The notes under the pieces were generated by a model that did not search any database, had not been told where the DNA came from, and worked only from the letters and a program-made list of their open reading frames with translations. Made by a program: the position numbers and the translations under genes. Positions 34,293-41,481 of a stretch of DNA of 46,762 nt are shown here, piece after piece (the first letter of the stretch is position 1; every line of letters starts with the position of its first letter). Source of the stretch: a virus; the IMG/VR virus record IMGVR_UViG_3300030103_003465, positions 1 through 46,762 of that record. One strand, given 5' to 3'.

Positions 34293-35463
34293 AATCTCAG
34301 AAGGTAATAAGCCAATGACTGAAGTTAAGGGCATGACAGTTTTTAATACCGAAGAGGTAGATACAAAGAAACAACCAATGTTCTTTGGCAAACCTTTAGG
34401 TGTTCAGAGATATGACAATTTTAAATACAATCAATTTGAGAATCTAACTAAACAACAGTTAGGATATTTTTGGAGACCAGAAGAGGTATCTCTACAAAAA
34501 GATCGTGGTGACTATCAATCACTACGTCCAGAACAGAAACATATCTATACCTCAAACTTGAAGTATCAGATCATGCTTGATTCCGTGCAGGGTCGTGCAC
34601 CAGGTATGGCATTCTTACCATATTGTTCTCTACCTGAGTTAGAAGCATGTATGGAAGTATGGTCATTCATGGAAATGATTCACTCACGTTCTTATACCTA
34701 TGTGATTAAGAATGTATATCCAGATCCATCAGAAGTATTTGATAAAATATTAACAGATGATCGTATATTACAACGTGCTGCGAGTGTGACAGAATCTTAT
34801 GACACATTTATTAACTATGCACAGGAATGGGGTCAAGGTCATATGTGGGAGGAAGGATGGAAATCTTCACCAACATCAGTCTGGACTCGTAAAGATTTAA
34901 AAAGACACTTATACAGAGCGGTTGCCAATGTCAATATACTCGAAGGTATACGTTTTTACGTTAGTTTTGCTTGCAGTTTTGCATTTGGGGAACTCAAACT
35001 TATGGAGGGATCTGCTAAAATTATCTCCCTCATTGCCAGAGACGAGAACCAACATCTTGCAATAACACAAAACATTATTAACAATTGGAGAAAAGGTGAT
35101 GACCCTGAGATGACAGAGATTGTTAAGGAAGAAGAACAATGGACATATAAAATGTTTGATCGTTGTGTGAATGAGGAGAAGGTATGGGCAGAGTATCTGT
35201 TTAAAGATGGTAGTATGATTGGTCTGAATGATAAGTTACTTCATCAGTATGTTGAGTGGATTGCGAACAAGAGAATGAAAGCAATTGGTTTGAAACCTGT
35301 CTATGATATTCCTGCAAGAAACAATCCATTACCTTGGACACAACATTGGATTAGTTCTAAAGGATTGCAAGTTGCACCACAAGAAACAGAAGTAGAATCA
35401 TATATAGTGGGTGGAATCAAACAAGATGTGAAAAAGGACACATTTAGTGGTTTCAAATTGTAA
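34273..35463 (+). CDS. nrdB: ribonucleotide reductase class Ia beta subunit
   Basis: The GTG at 34273 has a strong GGAGGA Shine-Dalgarno 6 nt upstream and overlaps nrdA by 20 nt. ATG 34315 or ATG 34333 (MTVFNTEEVDTKKQ, the start used in many cyanophages) are alternatives. Iron ligands and the radical Tyr lie in EMIHSRSYTYV, ILEGIRFYVSF and IARDENQHLAIT. The product has 396 residues from GTG. It forms the diferric-tyrosyl radical that activates NrdA. Confidence 0.95.
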   Translation: MNPVQFKISEGNKPMTEVKGMTVFNTEEVDTKKQPMFFGKPLGVQRYDNFKYNQFENLTKQQLGYFWRPEEVSLQKDRGDYQSLRPEQKHIYTSNLKYQIMLDSVQGRAPGMAFLPYCSLPELEACMEVWSFMEMIHSRSYTYVIKNVYPDPSEVFDKILTDDRILQRAASVTESYDTFINYAQEWGQGHMWEEGWKSSPTSVWTRKDLKRHLYRAVANVNILEGIRFYVSFACSFAFGELKLMEGSAKIISLIARDENQHLAITQNIINNWRKGDDPEMTEIVKEEEQWTYKMFDRCVNEEKVWAEYLFKDGSMIGLNDKLLHQYVEWIANKRMKAIGLKPVYDIPARNNPLPWTQHWISSKGLQVAPQETEVESYIVGGIKQDVKKDTFSGFKL

Positions 35464-35474
35464 TATATGATACT

Positions 35475-35669
35475 ATGAATGATAAAGATCTGCTTGACGA
35501 GTTAAAGGAGAGGATCAAAGAAGGTCCTGTCCTTTTTACTCCTGATGAAGATTGGGTTGACCAACTCAATGATATAGAGTCAAGTAAGAAGGCAATCAGT
35601 GATGCTGCTGATAGTTATGATCAAATTATAAATAAACTTAATGATGATGAATCTGAAGAATCCATTTAA
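35475..35669 (+). CDS. acidic small protein (64 aa)
   Basis: It starts MNDKDLLDELKERIKEGPVLFTPD and ends in an acidic ESEESI tail. It lies 11 nt after nrdB, probably in the same mRNA. No known motif is recognised. Confidence 0.6.
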   Translation: MNDKDLLDELKERIKEGPVLFTPDEDWVDQLNDIESSKKAISDAADSYDQIINKLNDDESEESI

Positions 35670-35814
35670 CTTTGTCAAAAATACTCGTCAAAGTTATGAT
35701 AGATTTTATCAAAAAACATTCACTGAAGTGCAAGTGCAAATAGAAACTGAAGACCCTGCGTGGATTCCGCTAGATACTTTAGTTGCTATTACAAAAAAGT
35801 ATGAGTCAGTATGA
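35647..35814 (+). CDS. hypothetical protein (55 aa)
   Basis: The ATG at 35647 overlaps the previous gene by 23 nt. The product starts MNLKNPFNFVKNTRQSYDRF and is basic then acidic. It ends in an overlap with the GIY-YIG gene (14 nt). Its reality rests on this tight packing. Confidence 0.45.
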   Translation: MNLKNPFNFVKNTRQSYDRFYQKTFTEVQVQIETEDPAWIPLDTLVAITKKYESV

Positions 35815-36256
35815 AAATCCTTGGACTTATGATGATAAAATTTTTGACAGTGATCTAATTGGTGATTATTATGGATTTGTTTATCTGATAACAGGTAAGC
35901 AAACGGGAAGAAGATACATAGGAAGAAAATATTTTTGGCAGAAAAGAAAACCAAGAACGGGATCGAAGAGAAGAGTTACATCCGAAAGTGATTGGAAAAA
36001 ATATTACGGTAGTTGTCCAGAACTCAAGGAAGATATAAAGGAGTATGGTAAACTAGAGTTTAAGAGAGAGATATTAAGTTTACATAAAACAAAAGGTCTT
36101 GTTAATTTTGAAGAAACTAAACAGTTATTTTTAAATAATGTGTTAAGTGAATCACTTGACGATGGCAGACCTCTATACTATAATAGTAACATTCTAGGAC
36201 GCTATATGCGGAAAGACTATGGAAACTTTCGATCATACACTAAGAACAACACATGA
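35801..36256 (+). CDS. GIY-YIG endonuclease-like protein (SegE-type)
   Basis: The product has 151 residues from ATG 35801, in frame with a longer but unlikely upstream start. The segment GFVYLITGKQTGRRYIGRKYFW matches the GIY...YIG strands with a following Arg/Lys. An E downstream (DIKEYGKLEFKREIL) could be the catalytic Glu. SegE-like proteins in T4 relatives are freestanding homing nucleases. Its place beside nrdB is a typical homing target area. Activity is unproven. Confidence 0.7.
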   Translation: MSQYENPWTYDDKIFDSDLIGDYYGFVYLITGKQTGRRYIGRKYFWQKRKPRTGSKRRVTSESDWKKYYGSCPELKEDIKEYGKLEFKREILSLHKTKGLVNFEETKQLFLNNVLSESLDDGRPLYYNSNILGRYMRKDYGNFRSYTKNNT

Positions 36257-36422
36257 TTGGGCACTCCAACGTATCCAAGTATTATGCGAAACCTGTGATG
36301 TTGAATCTGTCACTAATGCCTGTTCTATTCACGATGAATTTGAGGAATGGTTCGATCCGAATGCGGGAGAACTTGATGTCTGTTCACTTGCTTACATAGG
36401 AGAGGGTAGTGAATACGCTTAA
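36219..36422 (+). CDS. Cys-containing acidic small protein (67 aa)
   Basis: It starts METFDHTLRTTHDWALQR and overlaps the GIY-YIG gene by 38 nt. It has four Cys (CETC, NAC and VC) and is strongly acidic. The family is unknown. Confidence 0.5.
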   Translation: METFDHTLRTTHDWALQRIQVLCETCDVESVTNACSIHDEFEEWFDPNAGELDVCSLAYIGEGSEYA

Positions 36423-36579
36423 TGATGAACAAATGAAACTAAGGCAACAAACTTTAAGTATTTTACTTAAAAATTTTGGTGACAATCGTGCCATTTATGA
36501 ATGTGCAGATGAGTGGACTCAGAAGTTTAAAACTACCTCTGGATTAGTAAAATACTATGAAACTTATTTTGCTAAATAA
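36409..36579 (+). CDS. small hypothetical protein (56 aa, GTG start, or 48 aa from ATG)
   Basis: GTG 36409 is preceded by GGAGAGGG. ATG 36433 is the in-frame alternative. The product (MKLRQQTLSILLKNFGDNRA... KYYETYFAK) is helical and soluble. It ends within a CTAAATA box. Confidence 0.5.
   Translation: MNTLNDEQMKLRQQTLSILLKNFGDNRAIYECADEWTQKFKTTSGLVKYYETYFAK
36572..36578 (+). promoter_or_regulatory. late-type promoter box CTAAATA
   Basis: It spans the stop of the preceding gene, 22 nt before ATG 36601. Confidence 0.45.
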
Positions 36580-36600
36580 GAGTGCATTGACTATTGAAAA

Positions 36601-37041
36601 ATGGTAGATAAAAAACCAGAAGAGAATCCAAAGTCTGAGAAAAAATCTGAGGAAAAACCAAAAGGTATTCTTGGAAAACTAAAAGATGCAGCAGAAGATA
36701 AAGAAGAGCAGATGATGATTCTGTCAACTTTTGTGCGTTTAGGAATTTTGATTTGGAGTGGTGCGATATTGACATTAGCATATGTCGATTTGCCAGAGGC
36801 ATTTAAAATGCCAAAGCAAGATCTCGATCCAACTTTCATAGCTTCGGTCTTCACAGGAGTTTTAGCGACATTTGGCGTCCAGACGACTAAAAAAGGTAGT
36901 GTCAGTGGTGGTGGTGGCGGTGTAAGTAAGGGTGATATGGAGAAGTTGATCGCAGCAGCATCACAGACTGCACCTGCACAAACAATTCGTATTGAACAGG
37001 CACCAGTGCAAATAGTTCCTAACTCGACACCTAAAAAATAA
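36601..37041 (+). CDS. holin-like membrane protein (146 aa)
   Basis: A charged N-terminus (40 residues of Lys/Glu) precedes two hydrophobic segments (FVRLGILIWSGAILTLAYV and PTFIASVFTGVLATFGVQT), a Gly-rich linker (GGGGG) and a C-terminal helix with Pro. Two-helix phage membrane proteins of this size are often holins. The assignment is by architecture only. The CTAAATA box upstream fits late expression. Confidence 0.5.
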   Translation: MVDKKPEENPKSEKKSEEKPKGILGKLKDAAEDKEEQMMILSTFVRLGILIWSGAILTLAYVDLPEAFKMPKQDLDPTFIASVFTGVLATFGVQTTKKGSVSGGGGGVSKGDMEKLIAAASQTAPAQTIRIEQAPVQIVPNSTPKK

Positions 37042-37056
37042 TTCATTAATTACAAA

Positions 37057-37710
37057 ATGATGATTGAAGATTTGTCAGTGAAACTTGAACAAGACAAACC
37101 AAAAACAAATAAACCTATAAACTTCACTAAATTGTTTGCAATCAGTTTAGGAGGTATTATAGGTTTGTCTCATATTGGATTGATTGGGATGGTGAGTCGT
37201 AAACATAATATACCACTCATAAGTCCACCTGTTGGTCCGTATACATCATATGTTATATCTGCAGATGAGGATGGATATAAGATAAGTTATACCGCAAATG
37301 ATCCTAAAACAATGATCATTACAAAGGACATTAAAGAGAAGGCAGGGTTCTTAGGTTTATCAAACAACACCACTCAAATTACAGAAGAGTATGTGATGGA
37401 TGGTAAGACTAATCAAGGTGGTGCCGTTTCCAATTCACGTTCATGGTTAGATCAACCACCTGGTTTGACTAACGACCAAGCAAAGGAGATGAAAGAATAT
37501 CGAAAAAGTGAAGCCTGTATTAAAGCAATCGGATCTGCGGAAGGTACAGGCAGAATCGTTGGGACAAGTGTTGGTGCTAGTGCTGCTCCTGCTCTTACCA
37601 ATATTCCCTATATTGGTTGGGTTGCGGCTGGTTGGGTAGCAATGTTCGGTGGCAATCAAGGTGCTGATATCGGTGGTAATATGGCAGAGAATTTAAATAA
37701 AAACTGTTAA
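37057..37710 (+). CDS. membrane-anchored protein with glycine-zipper C-terminus (217 aa)
   Basis: A membrane segment lies near residues 25-46 (LFAISLGGIIGLSHIGLIGMV), followed by a hydrophilic domain and a Gly/Ala-rich hydrophobic region (GRIVGTSVGASAAP, GWVAAGWVAMFGG) that resembles glycine-zipper membrane sequences. ATG 37057 or 37060 may start it. Function unknown. The next gene's ATG overlaps its stop. Confidence 0.55.
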   Translation: MMIEDLSVKLEQDKPKTNKPINFTKLFAISLGGIIGLSHIGLIGMVSRKHNIPLISPPVGPYTSYVISADEDGYKISYTANDPKTMIITKDIKEKAGFLGLSNNTTQITEEYVMDGKTNQGGAVSNSRSWLDQPPGLTNDQAKEMKEYRKSEACIKAIGSAEGTGRIVGTSVGASAAPALTNIPYIGWVAAGWVAMFGGNQGADIGGNMAENLNKNC

Positions 37711-38333
37711 TGAATATTTGGAAAGAATATAAAAATGTCCTACACAAAACATTTCCACTTCATAATGGAGTGGATAGTGTCTGGGCAGAATGGGAAAGTA
37801 AAGGCACTTGGTTGACTGCCAAGACATATACTGCTCCCTATATAATAAAGAGTAGAGAAGTGGAGATCTTTAATGAAAAGTCTTGCATTTACAACAACAT
37901 CATCTATCCTAAGACAGGCAGTAATCTTCCCTGTTTTGGTATGGATCTTATGGGATTTAATGAGAATCGGGTAATCATAGTATTCGATTTCCAACATCCT
38001 GTAGAAAACTATTTGTTCTCTGTGGAAGGTCTTCCAAAGGGAAAGGGAGATTATCGTTTCTTCGAACCAGGTAATCACTTTTCGGAAAATATTTACATAC
38101 AATATTGTAAGATATCTGAAGTGAATGATCACCTTGAGATGTTCACAACTTACTTGACAAAGTATCGTGATATGTTAGAATTAGAAAAACCGAAAGGAAC
38201 TGACATCAGTTTCTATAAAGACTTTGATACTTATATGACTAAACTTGATCCTGTGTCAGGATATCTGACTGGTAAGTTTGGAAAGAAAAGATCGGAAAGT
38301 CTTGTTAATGATTTTTTATTTTGTTTTAAATAA
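37710..38333 (+). CDS. pebS: ferredoxin-dependent bilin reductase (PebS/PcyX-type)
   Basis: This 207-residue protein of the FDBR family reduces biliverdin to a phycobilin, probably phycoerythrobilin. The core LPCFGMDLMGF... VIIVFDFQHP is diagnostic. Aligned to PcyA numbering, D105 is D79, E76 is E50 and H88 is replaced by Asn (N62), as in PebA/PebB/PebS. The C-terminal DFDTYMTKLDPV block holds the second catalytic Asp. No heme oxygenase gene is in the window, so biliverdin would come from the host or another phage gene. PebS versus PcyX cannot be settled here. Confidence 0.75.
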   Translation: MNIWKEYKNVLHKTFPLHNGVDSVWAEWESKGTWLTAKTYTAPYIIKSREVEIFNEKSCIYNNIIYPKTGSNLPCFGMDLMGFNENRVIIVFDFQHPVENYLFSVEGLPKGKGDYRFFEPGNHFSENIYIQYCKISEVNDHLEMFTTYLTKYRDMLELEKPKGTDISFYKDFDTYMTKLDPVSGYLTGKFGKKRSESLVNDFLFCFK

Positions 38334-38335
38334 CC

Positions 38336-38515
38336 ATGCCTAGAAAAAAAACTACCTTACAAAAAATTGAGGACGTATTAAATGATTTTGCAATGTGGCA
38401 TAAAAAGACAATTCGAATTGTTAGAAAGTGGTTGAATCTTACAGACTATAAGTTACTCTGGTTATCATTTGGTGAAGGAGTATTGTTAGGATTTGCTGTA
38501 GCATTATTGATTTAG
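38336..38515 (+). CDS. 59-aa basic membrane protein
   Basis: It starts 2 nt after the bilin reductase stop. A basic N-terminal half (MPRKKTTLQKIEDVLN) is followed by helix residues and a C-terminal hydrophobic helix (LLWLSFGEGVLLGFAVALLI). Its function is unknown. Confidence 0.5.
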   Translation: MPRKKTTLQKIEDVLNDFAMWHKKTIRIVRKWLNLTDYKLLWLSFGEGVLLGFAVALLI

Positions 38516-38548
38516 GTGTGGACGCCCACACATAAATGCGTATTTTTA
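38516..38548 (+). terminator. possible weak terminator
   Basis: A 6-bp GTGTGG/CCACAC stem with an ACGC loop directly follows the stop, then AT-rich sequence with a TATTTTT run 8-15 nt later. The gap weakens the call. Confidence 0.4.
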
Positions 38549-38558
38549 CCTAGTGTGT

Positions 38559-38569
38559 TATAATAAATA
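38559..38569 (+). promoter_or_regulatory. composite TATAAT/AATAAATA promoter box
   Basis: TATAATAAATA contains a sigma70 -10 (38559-38564) and an overlapping late-type AATAAATA (38562-38569). It lies 25 nt before ATG 38595. No good -35 is seen. Confidence 0.45.
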
Positions 38570-38594
38570 ATAATGTAATGGAGTTGAAACTATC

Positions 38595-38756
38595 ATGTCC
38601 CACTACACACTCGGTTGGCACGACCAAAAAAATGAATACCATGAAATAGGTGAGTATGCAGAAGACGCATTCGAAGCCGCAAGATTTGCAAGAGAGGATG
38701 TTCCGTATCTACACGAACATCCTTTTTCTTTGGATCTTATTAAAAAAGAGGAATGA
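38595..38756 (+). CDS. small acidic protein (53 aa)
   Basis: It starts MSHYTLGWHDQKNEYHEIGE, with helical AEDAFEAARFAREDVPYLHE next. It sits behind the composite promoter box and is coupled to a membrane peptide (TGATG). I recall similar short cyanophage proteins without assigned function. Confidence 0.6.
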   Translation: MSHYTLGWHDQKNEYHEIGEYAEDAFEAARFAREDVPYLHEHPFSLDLIKKEE

Positions 38757-38845
38757 TGAAAAATTTACCTTATAAATCAGCAACTATTATCTTAGGCACA
38801 ATTACATTTGCAGTTATAGTTTTACCACAACTCGCATATATGTAA
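38756..38845 (+). CDS. 29-aa membrane peptide
   Basis: The ATG overlaps the upstream stop by one base. The sequence is MKNLPYKSATIILGTITFA followed by VIVLPQLAYM, one membrane helix. Reality rests on coupling and on similarity of size to the other tiny membrane proteins here. Confidence 0.45.
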   Translation: MKNLPYKSATIILGTITFAVIVLPQLAYM

Positions 38846-38873
38846 ACTTAATTTAATAATTTCTTTAGATTTC

Positions 38874-38881
38874 TATAAATA
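38874..38881 (+). promoter_or_regulatory. late-type promoter box TATAAATA
   Basis: This exact late octamer lies 22 nt before ATG 38904 in a short intergenic gap. Confidence 0.5.
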
Positions 38882-38903
38882 TTTAAAACAACTTAAGTAT
38901 TAG

Positions 38904-39023
38904 ATGAAACCTAATATTGGATTAATAGGAACTATACCAAATACCTTGTTCTACTTTATTTTTGGAGCATGGATTGGTAGTATAATTGTGGTTTTATTGA
39001 CAATTATCATGTCAAATTTTTGA
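38904..39023 (+). CDS. 39-aa membrane peptide
   Basis: It has one hydrophobic helix (TLFYFIFGAWIGSIIVVLLT then IIMSNF), preceded by MKPNIGLIGTIPN. It lies behind an exact TATAAATA box, which supports it being expressed. Function unknown. Confidence 0.5.
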   Translation: MKPNIGLIGTIPNTLFYFIFGAWIGSIIVVLLTIIMSNF

Positions 39024-39057
39024 TCGTATAAATTATATTAATACGACACATTAAAAT

Positions 39058-39357
39058 ATGTTATCTACCCAATATCGCCTTCGGCTAGAAGGCATCTGCA
39101 AAGCAATCGCAGCAGGAACTGAAGTCGGAATTGACGATATGATATGGGCACAGAAATTAGCAAAAGCAAATACAAGTGCAAGGGGTATGTTAAGGGCAGC
39201 AAGAAGAATGAATATAAATCCTAATGATTCTTTTCTGAATAACTTGAATATCGGAGACCCCGATTCAAGTCAACACATCAGGGGTTTCCAAAATCCAGAA
39301 GATGTGGTAGACTGGTTTCATGAAGAACGTTCAGATGATTGGAGGCAAAGAGATTAA
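39058..39357 (+). CDS. conserved hypothetical protein (99 aa)
   Basis: It starts MLSTQYRLRLEGICKAIAAG and is helical with the segment MLRAARRMNINPNDSFL, which I recall from other cyanomyoviruses. The C-terminus is acidic (DVVDWFHEERSDDW). A 21-nt near-palindrome (39025-39045, CGTAT...ATACG) lies 12 nt upstream. Confidence 0.6.
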   Translation: MLSTQYRLRLEGICKAIAAGTEVGIDDMIWAQKLAKANTSARGMLRAARRMNINPNDSFLNNLNIGDPDSSQHIRGFQNPEDVVDWFHEERSDDWRQRD

Positions 39358-39506
39358 TGTTTGGATTAGTCCTTTTAGTTTTGGCGATCCCCTTTGTCAC
39401 ACTTACCCTTTACATGGGAACAAAGGGTGGATTCTATGATAGTGATGATTATGATGGTCATGGAACAGCACACAAGGTATTAATCGATGATGAGACGAGC
39501 ATTTAA
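39357..39506 (+). CDS. 49-aa membrane protein next to ndhI
   Basis: Its ATG overlaps the preceding stop, and it overlaps the ndhI start by about 20 nt. The N-terminal helix ([19 protein letters not shown]) is followed by an acidic [12 protein letters not shown] tail. Its position suggests a link with NDH-1, but it does not clearly match any small Ndh subunit I can recall. Confidence 0.5.
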   Translation: MFGLVLLVLAIPFVTLTLYMGTKGGFYDSDDYDGHGTAHKVLIDDETSI

Positions 39507-40062
39507 ATATCTCACCGAGATTAAAGATGCAGCTAAATATATGTTACAAGGTCTCTCTGTAACATTATCCCATATGGGGAGAAGACCTGTTACAGTACAG
39601 TATCCCTATGAAAAACTTATTCCTTCTGAACGTTACCGTGGTCGTATTCACTACGAGTTTGATAAGTGTATTGCTTGTGAAGTTTGCGTCAGAGTTTGCC
39701 CAATAAATCTACCTGTAGTGGATTGGGTAATGAATAAAGAAACAAAGAAGAAAGAGTTGCGTAATTACTCAATTGACTTTGGAGCATGTATTTTCTGTGG
39801 AAACTGTGTCGAATATTGTCCCACCAATTGTTTATCTATGACGGAGGAATATGAACTTGCTACATTTGACAGGCACTCACTCAACTTTGATAATGTCGCT
39901 CTTGGACGACTGCCCACTAATGTTACAACTGATCCCACAGTTAGGTCATTGCGTGAACTTACTTATCTTCCCAAGGGTCAAATGGATCCCCATTCAGTAA
40001 AGGATTCAGATCCCAGAGTTGGTAAGTTACCAGAAGAAGTATTAGATTGGATGAAAGATTAA
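39487..40062 (+). CDS. ndhI: NAD(P)H dehydrogenase (NDH-1) subunit I
   Basis: This 191-residue iron-sulfur subunit of photosynthetic complex I carries two 4Fe-4S motifs ([12 protein letters not shown] and [12 protein letters not shown]). Long stretches ([46 protein letters not shown]) are almost identical to cyanobacterial NdhI, indicating acquisition from a host. It could redirect electrons in cyclic flow to favour ATP or NADPH use during infection. ATG 39487 or 39490 starts it. This is a rarer cyanophage metabolic gene. Confidence 0.95.
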   Translation: MMRRAFKYLTEIKDAAKYMLQGLSVTLSHMGRRPVTVQYPYEKLIPSERYRGRIHYEFDKCIACEVCVRVCPINLPVVDWVMNKETKKKELRNYSIDFGACIFCGNCVEYCPTNCLSMTEEYELATFDRHSLNFDNVALGRLPTNVTTDPTVRSLRELTYLPKGQMDPHSVKDSDPRVGKLPEEVLDWMKD

Positions 40063-40064
40063 TA

Positions 40065-40092
40065 TTGCAATTTTTTAAATGTATGATATAAT
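40065..40092 (+). promoter_or_regulatory. sigma70-type promoter (TTGCAA-N16-TATAAT)
   Basis: It lies in the gap after ndhI, 22 nt before ATG 40115. The -10 is perfect and the -35 has 4 of 6 consensus bases. Confidence 0.6.
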
Positions 40093-40114
40093 AATAATGA
40101 ACTAAAAATACACC

Positions 40115-40267
40115 ATGAATCCTATCGACACAAATCGCATTGCAAATGCACTTGAGAGAATTGCACAAGCACTAGAGCATTTAAATATCGAGAACATAGA
40201 ACATGCACATATTGATGATGTGGGTGAATTGCATGGAGATGTTATTACACATCCAAAAAGTTTTTAA
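40115..40267 (+). CDS. small hypothetical protein (50 aa)
   Basis: It starts MNPIDTNRIANALERIAQAL and is then rich in His and acidic residues (HLNIENIEHAHIDDVGELHG), probably a helical zipper. It is the first gene behind the TTGCAA/TATAAT promoter and is coupled to the next by a one-base overlap. Confidence 0.55.
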   Translation: MNPIDTNRIANALERIAQALEHLNIENIEHAHIDDVGELHGDVITHPKSF

Positions 40268-40440
40268 TGAAAATGAATAAACAAACAAAGTTGATGTATG
40301 CACTTGAGCATATTGATCACTTGTATGATTTGATAGAAGAAAATGAAGACGAAGAACAACTAAAAGAACATTTAATATATCTTGATTCTGAATTAACAAA
40401 ACAAATGACACTTGAAGTTAAAAAAAGATTAAAGAGGTAA
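40267..40440 (+). CDS. small helical hypothetical protein (57 aa)
   Basis: ATG shares a base with the stop upstream (TAATG). The product is fully helical and charged (YALEHIDHLYDLIEENEDEE, ending KKRLKR). It overlaps the next ATG in the same way. Confidence 0.5.
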   Translation: MKMNKQTKLMYALEHIDHLYDLIEENEDEEQLKEHLIYLDSELTKQMTLEVKKRLKR

Positions 40441-40604
40441 TGATTGTTTGGTCAGTAGTAATTATGATATCAATACTTGTAATTGTAGTTTCTTGGTACA
40501 TATACTATATACTAAGAATGTCATTTAAGGAGATGAAAGATGATACCACCGAGCAGGAAAAGTTGCTACAACTTCAGAGTAACGGAGATAAATCGTGTTC
40601 TTGA
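40440..40604 (+). CDS. 54-aa membrane protein
   Basis: It starts with a hydrophobic helix (IVWSVVIMISILVIVVSWYI) followed by a charged tail that overlaps the SNase gene by 65 nt in another frame. The overlap is long for this window, so the true end could be shorter in relatives. Confidence 0.45.
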   Translation: MIVWSVVIMISILVIVVSWYIYYILRMSFKEMKDDTTEQEKLLQLQSNGDKSCS

Positions 40605-40995
40605 CGGGGATACTATTGATGTCACCATTGATCTTGGGTTTGATTTATACAAGAAAGAAAGAGTTAGAATTGCAGGAGTTGATACGCCAGAGAAAAGAAC
40701 AAGAAACCTTGAGGAGAAAGCATTGGGAATAGATGCAACAAATTGGTTAAAGAAAAAGTTAGAAGATACTATCTCAGGTGATGGAGATGAATTAAGTATT
40801 CGAACAGAACTTGTTGGTGGTGTTGGTAAATATGGTAGACTCTTAGGATGGTTATATATAAATGACGAGGAGGTTTCCTTAAATGAGCAAATGATTACCG
40901 AAGGGTATGCATGGTCTTATGATGGAGGCACCAAAGATAAAGACTTCGAAGAACTACGTGAAATACGTAGATCATTCGGTACACTATTGGAGTAA
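40540..40995 (+). CDS. staphylococcal-nuclease-like (SNase) protein
   Basis: This 151-residue thermonuclease-fold protein has the core RVLDGDTIDVTIDLGF (Asp metal ligands), RIAGVDTPEKRT (catalytic Arg/Glu region) and GKYGRLLGWLY with a second Arg. No signal peptide is present, so it probably acts inside the cell, for example in DNA or RNA degradation. The MIPPSRKSCYNFRV start is one I recall from cyanophage homologues. Confidence 0.85.
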   Translation: MIPPSRKSCYNFRVTEINRVLDGDTIDVTIDLGFDLYKKERVRIAGVDTPEKRTRNLEEKALGIDATNWLKKKLEDTISGDGDELSIRTELVGGVGKYGRLLGWLYINDEEVSLNEQMITEGYAWSYDGGTKDKDFEELREIRRSFGTLLE

Positions 40996-40999
40996 AATT

Positions 41000-41239
41000 A
41001 TGTTACAAAAAATCGTAAATGGAATCGCCATTGCTAGTGGTGTAGTATCACTCACCGTCGTCGGTGTTGCGGGTTATGTATACGTGCGTAAGGATGCGAT
41101 TATCGATAACGTCAAAGGTAAGATTATAGAATCAGTATTACCTGCTGGAATCGGTGGAGCACTCGGAGGTGGAGATTTGCCATCATTACCATCATCTACA
41201 CCTGCTGAACCATCACTACCAATACCAAGTCCTTTCTAA
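41000..41239 (+). CDS. membrane-anchored Pro/Ser-tailed protein (79 aa)
   Basis: The start is set at ATG 41000, because residues upstream belong to the SNase gene in another frame. A hydrophobic N-terminus (IVNGIAIASGVVSLTVVGVAG) is followed by a short basic domain and a Pro/Ser-rich low-complexity end (SLPSSTPAEPSLPIPSPF). It is the first of four clustered genes, possibly a membrane or tail-associated complex. Confidence 0.55.
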   Translation: MLQKIVNGIAIASGVVSLTVVGVAGYVYVRKDAIIDNVKGKIIESVLPAGIGGALGGGDLPSLPSSTPAEPSLPIPSPF

Positions 41240-41481
41240 TGAAAGACTTTAAGATACCAGTAGCAGTATTAACATTTTTAGCAGCACAACTTGGAGGTGC
41301 CATTTGGTGGGCATCTCAAGTTGATGGTAGAGTTAAAAATTTAGAAACACAAAGTCTTAATATTGCCAAAGAGAATCGTAGATATATCAGAGAGGTGATT
41401 ATGCCATCTTACAATATAAGTGAATCGTGGAATAATCCTCACTATGATTCTTGGTTAAAGTCTGGAGGTTGGAAGGACTGA
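41239..41481 (+). CDS. single-pass membrane protein (80 aa)
   Basis: It starts MKDFKIPVAVLTFLAAQLGG with an N-terminal helix, then a coiled-coil-like ASQVDGRVKNLETQSLN region. One-base overlaps at both ends show coupling with its neighbours. This layout recalls small phage spanin- or holin-like proteins, but no motif proves it. Confidence 0.55.
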   Translation: MKDFKIPVAVLTFLAAQLGGAIWWASQVDGRVKNLETQSLNIAKENRRYIREVIMPSYNISESWNNPHYDSWLKSGGWKD

